This document shows, piece after piece, positions 14,386 to 23,303 of a stretch of DNA of 38,826 nt (its first letter is position 1; each line of letters begins with the position of its first letter). The translations under genes and the position numbers were made by a program. The notes beneath the pieces are model-generated. The model was not told the DNA's origin. It did not search any database and was given only the letters and a program-made list of their open reading frames with translations. This DNA is from Elusimicrobiota bacterium (GTDB lineage: Bacteria > Elusimicrobiota > Endomicrobiia > Endomicrobiales > Endomicrobiaceae), in NCBI GenBank assembly GCA_017525905.1, contig JAFXSD010000012.1, positions 1-38,826 on the forward strand. Reading direction: 5' to 3'.

Positions 14386-17286
14386 TCAAATACTATTTTT
14401 AATAACTTTTATTTCTTCTTCAGTAAGGTTATAGAGTTTATAAACTATTTCATCTATTTGGTCATCTATTGAGTTTGCAAGTTTTTGAAAAGATTCTTTC
14501 TCAATATCATTTTTTGCAGAGTTTATTTTCTGTTGAATTGATAACATTTGGTCAACTAATTTTAATAAATTATCATGCATTTGTTTTTGTTTATCATTCG
14601 ACAAATCTATTTTTGGTATTGGTAAATTACTAATTTGTGTTTTATTAACATTCAAATATCCACCTGACATTGAATTATATTTGTTTATTGAAGTAAAATA
14701 TTTCGTCATAAAATTTGAATTTAATAAAGCCAGTAGGAATAATAGACTATATTTATTATTGTCTTTCTTCAAAACAATAGTTGTTGATTTCCCTGCAAGA
14801 ATATTTCCTTTGTCATAAATTGCTTCTAATTTTACGACCATTCCTGCTAAAATTAATTTTTCTTGAACACTTTGTTTGTATCTGTTTTCTAAAACAGATT
14901 TTAAAGTTTCTCTGTTCACTAATGGATATTGATAACTACTTTTTATATATTGAGTTTTTTGTTTTCCCCATAAATTATTATATCTATCAATAGTTCCTGT
15001 GTTTACAAAAATCAAATCTTTTTGTGTTGGCTTTTTATCCTCTATTAATTCTTTCGTTTTGTATGCTTCTGAAACCGTTGCTGCACTTTCAACTGCAAAA
15101 TAATCTGATATTTTAATACATTGTCTTTGTATTTTTTCAATAAAATTTGATAGTTTATCAAATTTTTGTGTCCAATTAATATCATTTTTCTCAATAACAA
15201 AATCTTTTTCGTACATTATTGATATATTATTATCATCAATCATTTTAATATATTTACTATTACTATTTGAGTTGTTTTTTGAAACTAATAAAATTATCGG
15301 ATATACATTGACCTTTTTGCCTTTACTATGAAAAACATCTATTTCTGAATAATCAACTATTTTATTTATGTGATATTTTGATAAATAATTTCTTAAATGT
15401 ATTCCATAAGGCACTGATAAAAATTTATTTGGAATTATGTAACCAAAAAATCCATTATCTGTAAGTAATGATAATCCTTTTTCAACAAACACACAATACA
15501 TATCCCAATTACCTTTTGCTGTATCATATTTTAAACAATAATTTCTCGTTTCAGGTTGACTTTTTACCATTTCTTCAGAATCAATATACGGAGGATTACC
15601 GATAACACAATCAAAACCACCATTGTTAAAAATTTCGGGAAACTGTTTTTGCCAATCAAACGGATTTACCTTTTGTAGTTGGTCTTGTTCTATAAGTGCC
15701 ATTTCAGCATTGGTAAAATAATCTGTCCCAATTAAACTATTACCACACTGTATATTTTTGTTTAAATTTGGCAATATTTTTATATCACTATACATTTGAG
15801 CTTGTGGGATAAGGTCTTGAATATCTTGTTTTTCAGTTTCCATAAGTTTTAATAATAGAGAAAACTTTGCAACTTCTACAGCTTGTTGGTCTATATCTAC
15901 ACCAAAAATATTGTTTGTTAATATTTTCTGTTTTTGTGGTATTGATAATATAAAGCCTTCTTTTGTTTCTCTTATAAATTTTTTCTTTTTTGCATTCTCA
16001 AAATTTTCTGATTTTAGATAGTAATTCAAATGATAATCTAATAAATATTGATATGCACCTATAAGAAAACTTCCACTTCCACAGGCAGGGTCTAATATTT
16101 TTATTTTTTCTATTTGTTTTGGTGTTAAACCTTTTATCTTTTCGCCGACAGTGTTTTCTACAATATAATTTACTATATATTCTGGTGTATAATATACTCC
16201 ACCAGCCTTTTTAACTTCGGGTTTGTCTTCTATTTTTACCAAATTGCTTGGTGTAATATGTATTGTTTTACCTAAAAACTGTTCATACATGCTACCCAAT
16301 ATCGATACAGGTATTACAGAGAATTCATAAGGGCAATCTTCATATAATGTTATTATAATTTCTTTTAATATTTTATCTTCTATTATAAGGTCGTCTATTT
16401 CTCTAAAATATTTAAATAGTTCGGAATTATATCTTTCATCTGCTTGAAGAAAAACTTTTTTTAGTCCTTTATAAATGTTTTCTTGCTGAGCAATATTCAA
16501 TAGTGTTTTATATACTTCTATATTTTTATCTTCTGCTATTCTTAAAAATAAAATTCTATCTATTATTTTTATTACTGCTCTATTTAAAGAATAAACATCA
16601 ATATTTTTATTATTCTTGGCTATATTTTTTGCAAGTTTTTCCCTAAAGTTACTTACTAATTCCAATATACCTTCATCTACGGTCTCGTTGCCTTTTCTGT
16701 ATTTATCTTCTTTTTCAAACTGTTCAAAACTACCTTGTAATATTGCCTGTTTAGATAACAAACCGTATATTTCATCAAACTTTTCTATGTATTGATTGTA
16801 TGTATAGTATGCTATTCTGTTTTTTAAAGGCTTATCGTTTTTGTGTGGTGTTTTTCTTGTATCATAAATTGAAAACTCTTCAAAGTCTGTTAATACGGAT
16901 ATACTTAATCTTGCACTATGCCCATATCTTTTTACCTGAAAAGCTGCTTCCATAGAACCTTTTATATCTACAGATGGTTTTTTTGCTTCAACATAAAATT
17001 TTGTTTGTCCACCTATTCTAAAGGTGTAATCTGGAGCCTTACTTGAACCGTAAACATCTATTCGTTCTTCTACTATAACTTCTTTATAGTTTATATGAAA
17101 ATTTTGTTCGTTTCTAACATCCCAACCTAAAAGTTCAAAAAATGGATTCAAAAATTCCAATCTTAAATTTGCTTCGTTATAGTTTGGATTTTTATATTCT
17201 TTTATATTCTGAGAAAATTTTTGTATAAGAGATTTTAACTTTTTTAGTTTTTCTTCTTTATTTGGAATTTCAATTTGAATAGCCAA
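14386..17286 (-). CDS. Type IIG restriction-modification enzyme (Eco57I-like, fused)
   Basis: A single polypeptide of about 966 residues fusing nuclease, methyltransferase and specificity parts. The N-terminal nuclease has a PD-x(n)-ExK site (PDYTF near 83, FYVEAKKPS near 96). The methyltransferase has SAM motif I DPACGSGSFLIGAY (about 397) and catalytic NPPYIDSEEM (about 560), indicating N6-adenine methylation. The C-terminal target-recognition region ends with NKTQISNLPIPK. I prefer a TTG start at 17286 with GAGG eight bases upstream; the ATG at 17379 (997 aa) has no ribosome-binding site. It cuts unmodified foreign DNA and protects host DNA with one protein. It is divergent from the SIR2 gene. 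Confidence 0.88.
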   Translation of the reverse strand: MAIQIEIPNKEEKLKKLKSLIQKFSQNIKEYKNPNYNEANLRLEFLNPFFELLGWDVRNEQNFHINYKEVIVEERIDVYGSSKAPDYTFRIGGQTKFYVEAKKPSVDIKGSMEAAFQVKRYGHSARLSISVLTDFEEFSIYDTRKTPHKNDKPLKNRIAYYTYNQYIEKFDEIYGLLSKQAILQGSFEQFEKEDKYRKGNETVDEGILELVSNFREKLAKNIAKNNKNIDVYSLNRAVIKIIDRILFLRIAEDKNIEVYKTLLNIAQQENIYKGLKKVFLQADERYNSELFKYFREIDDLIIEDKILKEIIITLYEDCPYEFSVIPVSILGSMYEQFLGKTIHITPSNLVKIEDKPEVKKAGGVYYTPEYIVNYIVENTVGEKIKGLTPKQIEKIKILDPACGSGSFLIGAYQYLLDYHLNYYLKSENFENAKKKKFIRETKEGFILSIPQKQKILTNNIFGVDIDQQAVEVAKFSLLLKLMETEKQDIQDLIPQAQMYSDIKILPNLNKNIQCGNSLIGTDYFTNAEMALIEQDQLQKVNPFDWQKQFPEIFNNGGFDCVIGNPPYIDSEEMVKSQPETRNYCLKYDTAKGNWDMYCVFVEKGLSLLTDNGFFGYIIPNKFLSVPYGIHLRNYLSKYHINKIVDYSEIDVFHSKGKKVNVYPIILLVSKNNSNSNSKYIKMIDDNNISIMYEKDFVIEKNDINWTQKFDKLSNFIEKIQRQCIKISDYFAVESAATVSEAYKTKELIEDKKPTQKDLIFVNTGTIDRYNNLWGKQKTQYIKSSYQYPLVNRETLKSVLENRYKQSVQEKLILAGMVVKLEAIYDKGNILAGKSTTIVLKKDNNKYSLLFLLALLNSNFMTKYFTSINKYNSMSGGYLNVNKTQISNLPIPKIDLSNDKQKQMHDNLLKLVDQMLSIQQKINSAKNDIEKESFQKLANSIDDQIDEIVYKLYNLTEEEIKVIKNSI

Positions 17287-17533
17287 TTTTATTTCCTCTT
17301 GTATTTTTTGATATTTTACTAAATTTAACTGACAATTAAAATAAAAATATTCTACTTGTATAAATAATATATCAAACATTTAGGACAACAGGTTGTCGCA
17401 AATGATATTTGTATTAGAATTATTTTTATTTCACCTAAATCAAATCATCTTAAAAATATATTTATAAATTTTTGTATATTTTTATAAGATAAAAAATTGA
17501 AAATAATATATATTTTATATACACTATCCGTAT

Positions 17534-20500
17534 ATGAGACAATCACTAAAAGGTATAACATTAAAAAATATAACAGAAATACAAGAGGCAAGGAACAACA
17601 ACAAGTTAATAATATTTGTCGGTGCTGGTGTCTCACAAAATTCTGGCTTACCATCGTGGACAGATTTGGTTAAAAGTCTTGCACAAGATATAGGTATAGA
17701 AAAGAAACTTGATGTTAATGGAATAAACCTCAGCCCTAATGTTATACAACAATTAAATGATAAAAACTCTCAATTTTCAGCAGATGAATATCTAAAGATT
17801 CCACAATATTATTTTAATAAAAAAAAGAGAGAAAAATATTTTAATAAGATAAAAAATATTCTTTCGAAAAATGCAAAGCCGAATATTATTGATTATCTTA
17901 TATGTAAATTAAAACCTAAACATATAATAACAACAAATTATGATGATTTGCTTGAACAAACCTATGAAATGTTACAAGAACCTGTTGATAAAATATCTAA
18001 AAACGAGGACTTATCAAAATCACACAATAATAATTTTATTATTAAAATGCATGGAGAAATAGCAAAAGACACATCAAAAAAACAAAAATTTGTTTTAAAA
18101 GAAGAAGATTATGATAATTATTCAAGAAATTTTAAATTGATAGAAACCTATATTAAAGGTTTAATAGCAACAAATACTATTCTTTTTATAGGTTTTTCTG
18201 CTGATGATATGAATGTTAGAAAAATATTTCAATGGGTAAAGGATATTCTTGGTGATAAAATAAGACCTGCATTTTTAATAAATACTGATAAGTATGAAAA
18301 GAAACAAATTCAAAGAATAAAATATGATTATCTAAAAGCAATAGGAATTGAAACATTATATTATCAAGAAATAAAAGAAATTATTAAAATATTTAAAGAA
18401 TCTAATATTTATTATGATAACTATATAAAAGAAGCCAAAAAAATACTAAATCAATCTACGGATTTAGAAGAAACAGGACAAAACTTATTTGATATTTTAT
18501 ATTATATTTTTTACAAAAACTCCTCATATATTGATGAATGTTATGAAAAATTAAAAAATTTAGAATGCCTTTCATATCTTCCAAATTTTATTTTAGAAAA
18601 AGTTTTTAAATGTAACATAAAGAAAATATTCGAGAATCCTTCAGTATTCAATCTTCCTACAAATAAAGACATAAGAAGAGGCATTGATGATTTAAGGTTA
18701 AAAATATCATTAATTTATAAAGATTTAAATTATGATGAAATTAAAAGTTTATATACAAAAAATACTTTATTAGATTTATTATTAGATAAACTGTTAGAAA
18801 GTCAAAGTCCCATACAGATAAAAGAAAAATTAAAAGGGAAAATTAATGTATCAGATGACGAAACATATAAAATAAAATATATACTTAAAAGAATAAATAC
18901 AGATTTTGATAAAAGATTAAGGGATTCATTAATATCTTATGATTATGCAGATATATATAAAGAATTAAATTTTAATACACAATATTCTAATAATGTCAAT
19001 GCTTTAAAAAAAGCTTTTTTATATTTTAGATTGGGAGAATATAACAAAACTTTTGAAGAATTAAAAAATATTTCTTTGTTTGCCTTTAATAATGGGTATT
19101 ATATTTTATATATATTAGCAGAGTTTAATAAAAATAATCTAATTGATTTTATGATGGCTTCTCAATATAAAAAAGAAGATATCAATAAACTAGTTGATAA
19201 ACTCGTTGCACCGAATATAAAAGAAATTATAAAAGAAATCATCAATTTTAAATTTATAACAAATTTTGAAAATAAAATTTCTAAATTCAGTGAAAATATT
19301 CAAGATATTTATGAAAAAACTCAAGCTGGAAATTTGGGTGGAGATTCAAATAACAGTATAACAAAAACTATAAAAGCAAACGAAGAAATATATAATTTTA
19401 TATTGTACAATTTTCTTATCATGGATGACTATCTTGATATTGAAGCAATATTTAGGAAAGTTAGTGAATGTCTTATAAATAGTTATAAAACATCTATAGA
19501 AAAAAACAAGCAGTATAAAGAATATAAAGATTATTACTCTTCTAATACCATTAAAAATTTTTCATATGAAGATTTTTATTATATGATTGAATATTGCAAT
19601 TATTATGATATAAAAAAATTTCCTAATAATTTAGTATTACAGAATAAAGAAGAATATATTAAAGCAATCAATTCTTTTAATAATATTATCAACTATTCTA
19701 TTACAAATGATATTGAAAGAATTGAAATATTTACTAATAAAATAAGTAATTTCTTGATATTGTTTTCAAAAATAGATTTAACAGAAGAACTATCAAATAA
19801 TATATTGAATGCTACTATTAATTTTTTGAAATACTATAATGATATTCGTTTATACGACCAAATAAATTATTTTTTATTAAATAATTATAATAAAAATCAT
19901 ACCAAGTTTAATTGTGAACTATTAGAATATCTAATTTCTCTAATTGCAAATAATAGTGCAAATTTAAAATACAACAAATTTCATCATCGATTAATAGAAG
20001 GATTAATTAATAATATAAGTTTTTTTATACTTAAATCAAATGCTAAATATAAATTAAAGGGAGAAGAATTTTTATTAAATAAAATTAATGCTATAGGTGA
20101 TTATTACATAAGATTAGTATTCATTACATCTATTTATAGGTTTTTAAGCGACCCTAAAGCTATTGATAAAGATTTAATGGATATAATCAAATATTTAAAA
20201 AAGACTGATGTTAACCAATACATCCATTTTCTATATAAATTAATAGATTTAAAAATAATAAATATATCTAACGATGAATTATTGAGTTTAATTAATCAAA
20301 AATTACAAGATAACGAAGAAATGAAAACAGTTTCATCAAATTTCAATGTAGAATTATTAGATTTATTAAATATTGTAAATTATTTAACAATAAATAATAA
20401 ATTAAATATTCATTTTATAAGATATCTTAAAGATGATTTGGAAATATATAAAAAAAAGTATTTCAATATCATTGTCGATGTTTTTTTTAAAAGATATTTT

Positions 20501-20755
20501 AATATGTTTTATAATTTAATACTACTAAATCATGGTCTCACAAAAATAGATTATACAACATTGAATATTCTAGATTTAATTTATGTAAAAAAAGAAAGAA
20601 TAAATGATATAAAAGAGCATATTTCTAGAAATAGTAAAGACAAAAAAATAATAATAAAAAATATTCTAGAACAATACAAAAAGATAACTAAAGATAAAAA
20701 TATACCAAAACATGTTATCGACAGAATAAATAAAATTATTATTAATCTATTTTAG
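17534..20755 (+). CDS. Large SIR2-domain defence-type protein
   Basis: A 1073-residue protein with an N-terminal SIR2 domain: GAGVSQNSGLPSW (30-42, NAD-binding), TTNYDD (133-138), catalytic-type KMHGE (H173) and FIGFSADD (218-225). The other 800 residues are helical and Asn/Lys/Ile-rich with no recognised domain. This layout resembles single-protein SIR2 anti-phage effectors of the DSR1/DSR2 type, in which infection triggers NAD+ depletion. No HerA, Argonaute or STAND partner is adjacent, which fits a stand-alone effector. It is transcribed divergently from the type IIG gene across 247 bases. No Shine-Dalgarno is seen before the ATG. The extremely AT-rich composition suggests recent acquisition. 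Confidence 0.82.
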   Translation: MRQSLKGITLKNITEIQEARNNNKLIIFVGAGVSQNSGLPSWTDLVKSLAQDIGIEKKLDVNGINLSPNVIQQLNDKNSQFSADEYLKIPQYYFNKKKREKYFNKIKNILSKNAKPNIIDYLICKLKPKHIITTNYDDLLEQTYEMLQEPVDKISKNEDLSKSHNNNFIIKMHGEIAKDTSKKQKFVLKEEDYDNYSRNFKLIETYIKGLIATNTILFIGFSADDMNVRKIFQWVKDILGDKIRPAFLINTDKYEKKQIQRIKYDYLKAIGIETLYYQEIKEIIKIFKESNIYYDNYIKEAKKILNQSTDLEETGQNLFDILYYIFYKNSSYIDECYEKLKNLECLSYLPNFILEKVFKCNIKKIFENPSVFNLPTNKDIRRGIDDLRLKISLIYKDLNYDEIKSLYTKNTLLDLLLDKLLESQSPIQIKEKLKGKINVSDDETYKIKYILKRINTDFDKRLRDSLISYDYADIYKELNFNTQYSNNVNALKKAFLYFRLGEYNKTFEELKNISLFAFNNGYYILYILAEFNKNNLIDFMMASQYKKEDINKLVDKLVAPNIKEIIKEIINFKFITNFENKISKFSENIQDIYEKTQAGNLGGDSNNSITKTIKANEEIYNFILYNFLIMDDYLDIEAIFRKVSECLINSYKTSIEKNKQYKEYKDYYSSNTIKNFSYEDFYYMIEYCNYYDIKKFPNNLVLQNKEEYIKAINSFNNIINYSITNDIERIEIFTNKISNFLILFSKIDLTEELSNNILNATINFLKYYNDIRLYDQINYFLLNNYNKNHTKFNCELLEYLISLIANNSANLKYNKFHHRLIEGLINNISFFILKSNAKYKLKGEEFLLNKINAIGDYYIRLVFITSIYRFLSDPKAIDKDLMDIIKYLKKTDVNQYIHFLYKLIDLKIINISNDELLSLINQKLQDNEEMKTVSSNFNVELLDLLNIVNYLTINNKLNIHFIRYLKDDLEIYKKKYFNIIVDVFFKRYFNMFYNLILLNHGLTKIDYTTLNILDLIYVKKERINDIKEHISRNSKDKKIIIKNILEQYKKITKDKNIPKHVIDRINKIIINLF

Positions 20756-21290
20756 ATAATTAAATAAATTATTGTTATACAATAAAGAAATCAAAAAACA
20801 AACAGCCAAAAGACTATAAGCAATAAAGAAACAATGTAAGCATATAAACAATCCGCATTTTCGAAGGGAATCCGAAAAGTCCCGTAGAAAATGCCTTATG
20901 GGTTAGAGATGTAAGTTAATAAACAAACCGTAAGTATCTGGTAACAGAATGTAAGTTTATAAGTCGTTAATAAAGATACTGAATTTAAGCAAGATAAACA
21001 GAATATAACTATATAGAAACACACACTTTCGGAGGAACTTCGGGGATTCCGTAGAAAGTGGCTGATGGGTAAATAAACTTAAGTATATATACTAACTTTA
21101 ATCTTTAGTGTATGTATTTAAGTTTAGTGTAGTAAGAATGTAAGCATATAGAACAAATGAAACAAAAACAAAAGAGAATGTAACCTATTATCGATGTGGA
21201 ATAGGTCACAGGAATGTAAGGAATAAAAGGGAATTGAGCATATTAACGAAGCCCTATTGGTACCATTTATAGTGCTATATTATTTCATTA
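20756..21290 (+). ncRNA. Candidate structured non-coding region with repeated AATGTAAG units
   Basis: Over 530 bases without a gene hold a recurring AATGTAAG-type unit (20833, about 20908, 20948, 21137, 21177, 21213) and at least two matched hairpins. Hairpin 1 pairs GCATTTTC (20855-20862) with GAAAATGC (20887-20894) and inside it GGGA with TCCC. Hairpin 2 pairs CACTTTC (21024-21030) with GAAAGTG (21054-21060) and inside it GGAA with TTCC. Both have the linker GTA and are followed by a TATGGG or GATGGG word. Both stems differ by compensatory changes. Strand and transcript ends are unknown; the family is not recognised. Confidence 0.5.
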
Positions 21291-21296
21291 CTGCAT

Positions 21297-21328
21297 AAAA
21301 AAAACACTCTGTTTAATTAACAGAATGT
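21297..21328 (-). terminator. Intrinsic terminator of radC copy B
   Basis: The same stem as in copy A (21319-21328 with 21304-21313) is followed on the minus strand by a run of eight T residues. Confidence 0.85.
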
Positions 21329-21364
21329 ACTTTAAGTTTACATATTTACTTTGTTTTGATTGAG

Positions 21365-21976
21365 TTAGATTAATCCATTGTCTTTGAATGAATAATAGTC
21401 GTTATCTGCTATTATAATATGGTCTAACAAATAACCTTCTATAGTCTTTAATGCTTTATGTATTGCCTCTGTTGCAAGTATATCATTTTGACTTGGCTTT
21501 AAACTTCCACCTGGATGATTATGTGCTAATATTACAGAAACAGCATAATATTGAAGGCATAATCTTGCTACTTTTCTTGGATATACAGCACTACGGTGTT
21601 CTATTCCTTCGTCTAACTCTACAACTTTAATAAGCTGATTACTTGAGTTTAACAATAGAACATACATCTTTTCTACTTTCAATCCGTTCATTTCTGCCTT
21701 GAGATAATCTACTACTGTCTGCGGACAATTTACCTTTTCGGATTCTTTAATTTTCAAGTGATTGTAAATAGCTGTAAACTCTTTAACAAAGTTAATTAAA
21801 GATACTTCCTTATCCGAAATAATCGGATATAAATCGTCTTTCTGTGCATCAACTACTTGTTTTAAGCTACCGAACTTATTTAATAAAAGCTCGGCAATTA
21901 CTGACTTTCCTTTCGTTTTAGTGAAGTTTAACAATTTGGTTAATACTTCCTTTTCATTAATTTCTTTTACTTTCAT
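21365..21976 (-). CDS. RadC-like JAB/MPN-domain protein (copy B)
   Basis: A 203-residue near-twin of the protein at 291-902, about 92 percent identical by eye. The HNHPGGSLKPSQND metal site is intact. Most differences cluster in residues 23-33 of the N-terminal HhH-like region. GGAG lies 8 bases before the ATG. It is the last gene before the distal end of the right element. Both copies being intact argues for a retained function in this element family. Confidence 0.9.
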   Translation of the reverse strand: MKVKEINEKEVLTKLLNFTKTKGKSVIAELLLNKFGSLKQVVDAQKDDLYPIISDKEVSLINFVKEFTAIYNHLKIKESEKVNCPQTVVDYLKAEMNGLKVEKMYVLLLNSSNQLIKVVELDEGIEHRSAVYPRKVARLCLQYYAVSVILAHNHPGGSLKPSQNDILATEAIHKALKTIEGYLLDHIIIADNDYYSFKDNGLI

Positions 21977-22594
21977 TTTCGTTCTCCTTTTACTTAGATT
22001 TTTACTGCAAGAAAACTACTAAAATCCTCCTTTTATTTGTTATTTTTCGTGTTTGTTTTTTGTATATATAACACTGTTTTTTTTAATGGGGTGAGTATCC
22101 TATATATAGGAAGCTATATTTGTATATTTTTAATAAATGTATTGATTTTACAATGTGTTTTAATAATTGAATATTTGTTTTTCTTTGAGGTAAGTATCCT
22201 ATATATAGGAACCTATCATTGATTTTATGTTGTGTAGGGGGGTGGGCTCAAATCTTTTACTTTAATGGGATATGCACTAATACCCCATATAGGTATTTTG
22301 GGTATGTTGAACAGGAAAAATTGTGTAGAGTATTACATATAACATAAACTACACAAAATGTGTATTTCATATATAAAATGATGTATGTTTTTATTTAAGA
22401 TTTTATTATGTATGTATGCGAATAGTTAATATGAACGGATATAGGAAGGACTCCGTTTCCACATAAGCAACAAGCTTATGTGGAATTTGCAGGATATTTA
22501 TAGAATGCTTATATTTGTATTTTAACAGTATGTTTTTAATATAAGCATATTTTGATATAATTACAATATTAGAATGCTTTAGATTGTAAGTGAA
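21977..22594. promoter_or_regulatory. Distal non-coding end of the right element, palindrome pair and hairpins
   Basis: No gene is seen. TCCTATATATAGGA occurs exactly at 22098-22111 and 22197-22210 in the repeated unit. Beyond the repeat, an 8-bp stem TTGTGTAG/CTACACAA (22321-22328, 22349-22356) and a perfect 12-bp hairpin at 22457-22485 follow. Such a cluster next to the attachment site could hold the origin of replication of the circular form or operators; this is inference. Confidence 0.5.
22457..22485. repeat. Perfect 12-bp hairpin near the element end
   Basis: TTCCACATAAGC (22457-22468) and its exact complement (22474-22485) flank the loop AACAA. No T-run follows on either strand. It is about 220 bases inside the right att core and is a candidate origin structure or protein-binding site. 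Confidence 0.75.
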
Positions 22595-22708
22595 TTATTG
22601 CTCCTTTTTCATAATACTTTCTAAGAGCTTATCTATACGAGAAATATATGAAGAAAACTCTATGATATCTTCGTAATGGTCGGTTCGAACTGTATCTATG
22701 ATTCGGAG
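22595..22708 (-). pseudogene. Detached C-terminal tail of the right-element recombinase
   Basis: An open frame on the minus strand, with no start codon of its own, begins at the att core as CTC CGA (Leu-Arg). It continues IIDTVRTDHYEDIIEF and so on to KKEQ-stop at 22595-22597, 35 codons after the core. The recombinase at 6770-8311 ends Leu-Arg-Gln-stop at the other copy of the core in the same frame and strand. Joining the element ends fuses the two into one uninterrupted gene. The tail is charged and amphipathic, as expected for the C-terminal helical part of a large serine recombinase. In the integrated state it is an untranslated fragment. Confidence 0.7.
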
Positions 22709-22720
22709 TTTTTCTTTTTT
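22703..22720 (+). other. attR core and displaced tRNA-Asn terminator
   Basis: TCGGAGT (22703-22709) repeats the tRNA-Asn 3' end and is followed by TTTTCTTTTTT, a T-rich tract of the kind that ends tRNA transcription. In the empty chromosome tRNA-Asn would run straight into this tract and then maf. Confidence 0.65.
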
Positions 22721-22733
22721 AAAAAACAAAAAA

Positions 22734-23300
22734 ATGAAAAATAAAAAAATAATACTGGCTTCATTGTCTCCGAGAAGAATAGAATTATTAAAAAAGTGGG
22801 GACTGAAATTTTCTGTAATACCAAGCAACATTGATGAAAATCATAATTTAAAAAGACCGTCATCAATAGTGAAATATTTATCTTATAAAAAAGCCGAAAA
22901 TGTTAAAGAACAAAATCCTAATTCCGTTGTTATAGGTTCGGATACCATTGTTGTATTAAACGGAAAAATTTTGGGCAAACCCAGAAATAAAAAACATTCC
23001 ATACAAATAATAAAAGAATTAAACGGAAGTTTGCATAAAGTCTATACCGGAGTTTCTATATTGAGCGATAACAAACAAATTGTTTTTTACGATGTTGCTC
23101 ATGTCAGAATGAAAAAGTTGCCGTACGAACAATTAAAAAAAATGTTCGGTAAACATATGGATAAAGCCGGCTCTTATGCCGTGCAGGATAAAAATGACAG
23201 TTTTGTAAAAAAAATATACGGCGACTACTATACCGTTGTAGGTCTGCCGTATATAAAATTAAAAAAAGAATTAAAACGATTCAATATCAACTTAAAATAA
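22734..23300 (+). CDS. maf: Maf family nucleoside triphosphate pyrophosphatase
   Basis: A 188-residue Maf protein: SPRR motif in LASLSPRRIELL (residues 8-19), PSNIDE, GSDTIVV and YTGVSI. Maf enzymes hydrolyse non-canonical or modified nucleotides (dTTP/UTP class in the YhdE-like group) and influence septum formation when overproduced. The ATG at 22734 is chosen because the protein then starts MKNKKIILAS; no good Shine-Dalgarno is present. The gene lies 25 bases beyond the att core, so insertion of the element replaced its upstream region and may have changed its expression. It converges with the SurA_N gene. Confidence 0.92.
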   Translation: MKNKKIILASLSPRRIELLKKWGLKFSVIPSNIDENHNLKRPSSIVKYLSYKKAENVKEQNPNSVVIGSDTIVVLNGKILGKPRNKKHSIQIIKELNGSLHKVYTGVSILSDNKQIVFYDVAHVRMKKLPYEQLKKMFGKHMDKAGSYAVQDKNDSFVKKIYGDYYTVVGLPYIKLKKELKRFNINLK

Positions 23301-23303
23301 AAT

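Larger units (their letters stand above)
21087..22297. repeat. Long direct repeat, copy B (RadC module)
   Basis: This is the second copy of 1-1224, in the same orientation about 21 kb away. It has the same terminator, radC gene and palindrome pair with the same 99-base spacing. The segment about 21240-21290 does not match copy A. The copies lie in two different elements. Confidence 0.9.
6776..22708. mobile_element. Right integrated element, complete, about 15.9 kb, in tRNA-Asn
   Basis: The boundaries are the 7-base core TCGGAGT at 6776-6782 and at 22703-22709. The left boundary is the tRNA-Asn 3' end. The right boundary restores a T-rich tract directly after the tRNA end and the maf start 25 bases on. 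The backbone on the minus strand is winged-helix protein, small ORF, gene II/X Rep, recombinase-domain-only protein and serine recombinase. Cargo at 12014-20755 includes defence-type genes. A RadC module lies at the distal end. The in-frame recombinase tail at the distal junction supports the boundary independently. Confidence 0.8.

Noticed and set aside
17286..17379. ATG at 17379 as the start of the type IIG gene
   Set aside because: It has no Shine-Dalgarno, whereas the TTG at 17286 has GAGG at ideal spacing; kept only as an alternative.
20756..21090. Retron or group II intron RNA
   Set aside because: No reverse transcriptase gene is in the window and no intron domain V-like motif was recognised.
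20821..21240. CRISPR array in the repeat-rich stretch
   Set aside because: Repeats are only about 8 bases, spacing is irregular, hairpins differ between units and no cas genes are present.
22676..22708. tRNA-like piece GGTTCGA ... TCGGAG as a duplicated tRNA-Asn fragment
   Set aside because: Only the final TCGGAGT matches the tRNA at the right place; the spacing from GGTTCGA to TCGGAG differs by 5 bases, so the rest is the recombinase tail, not a tRNA copy.
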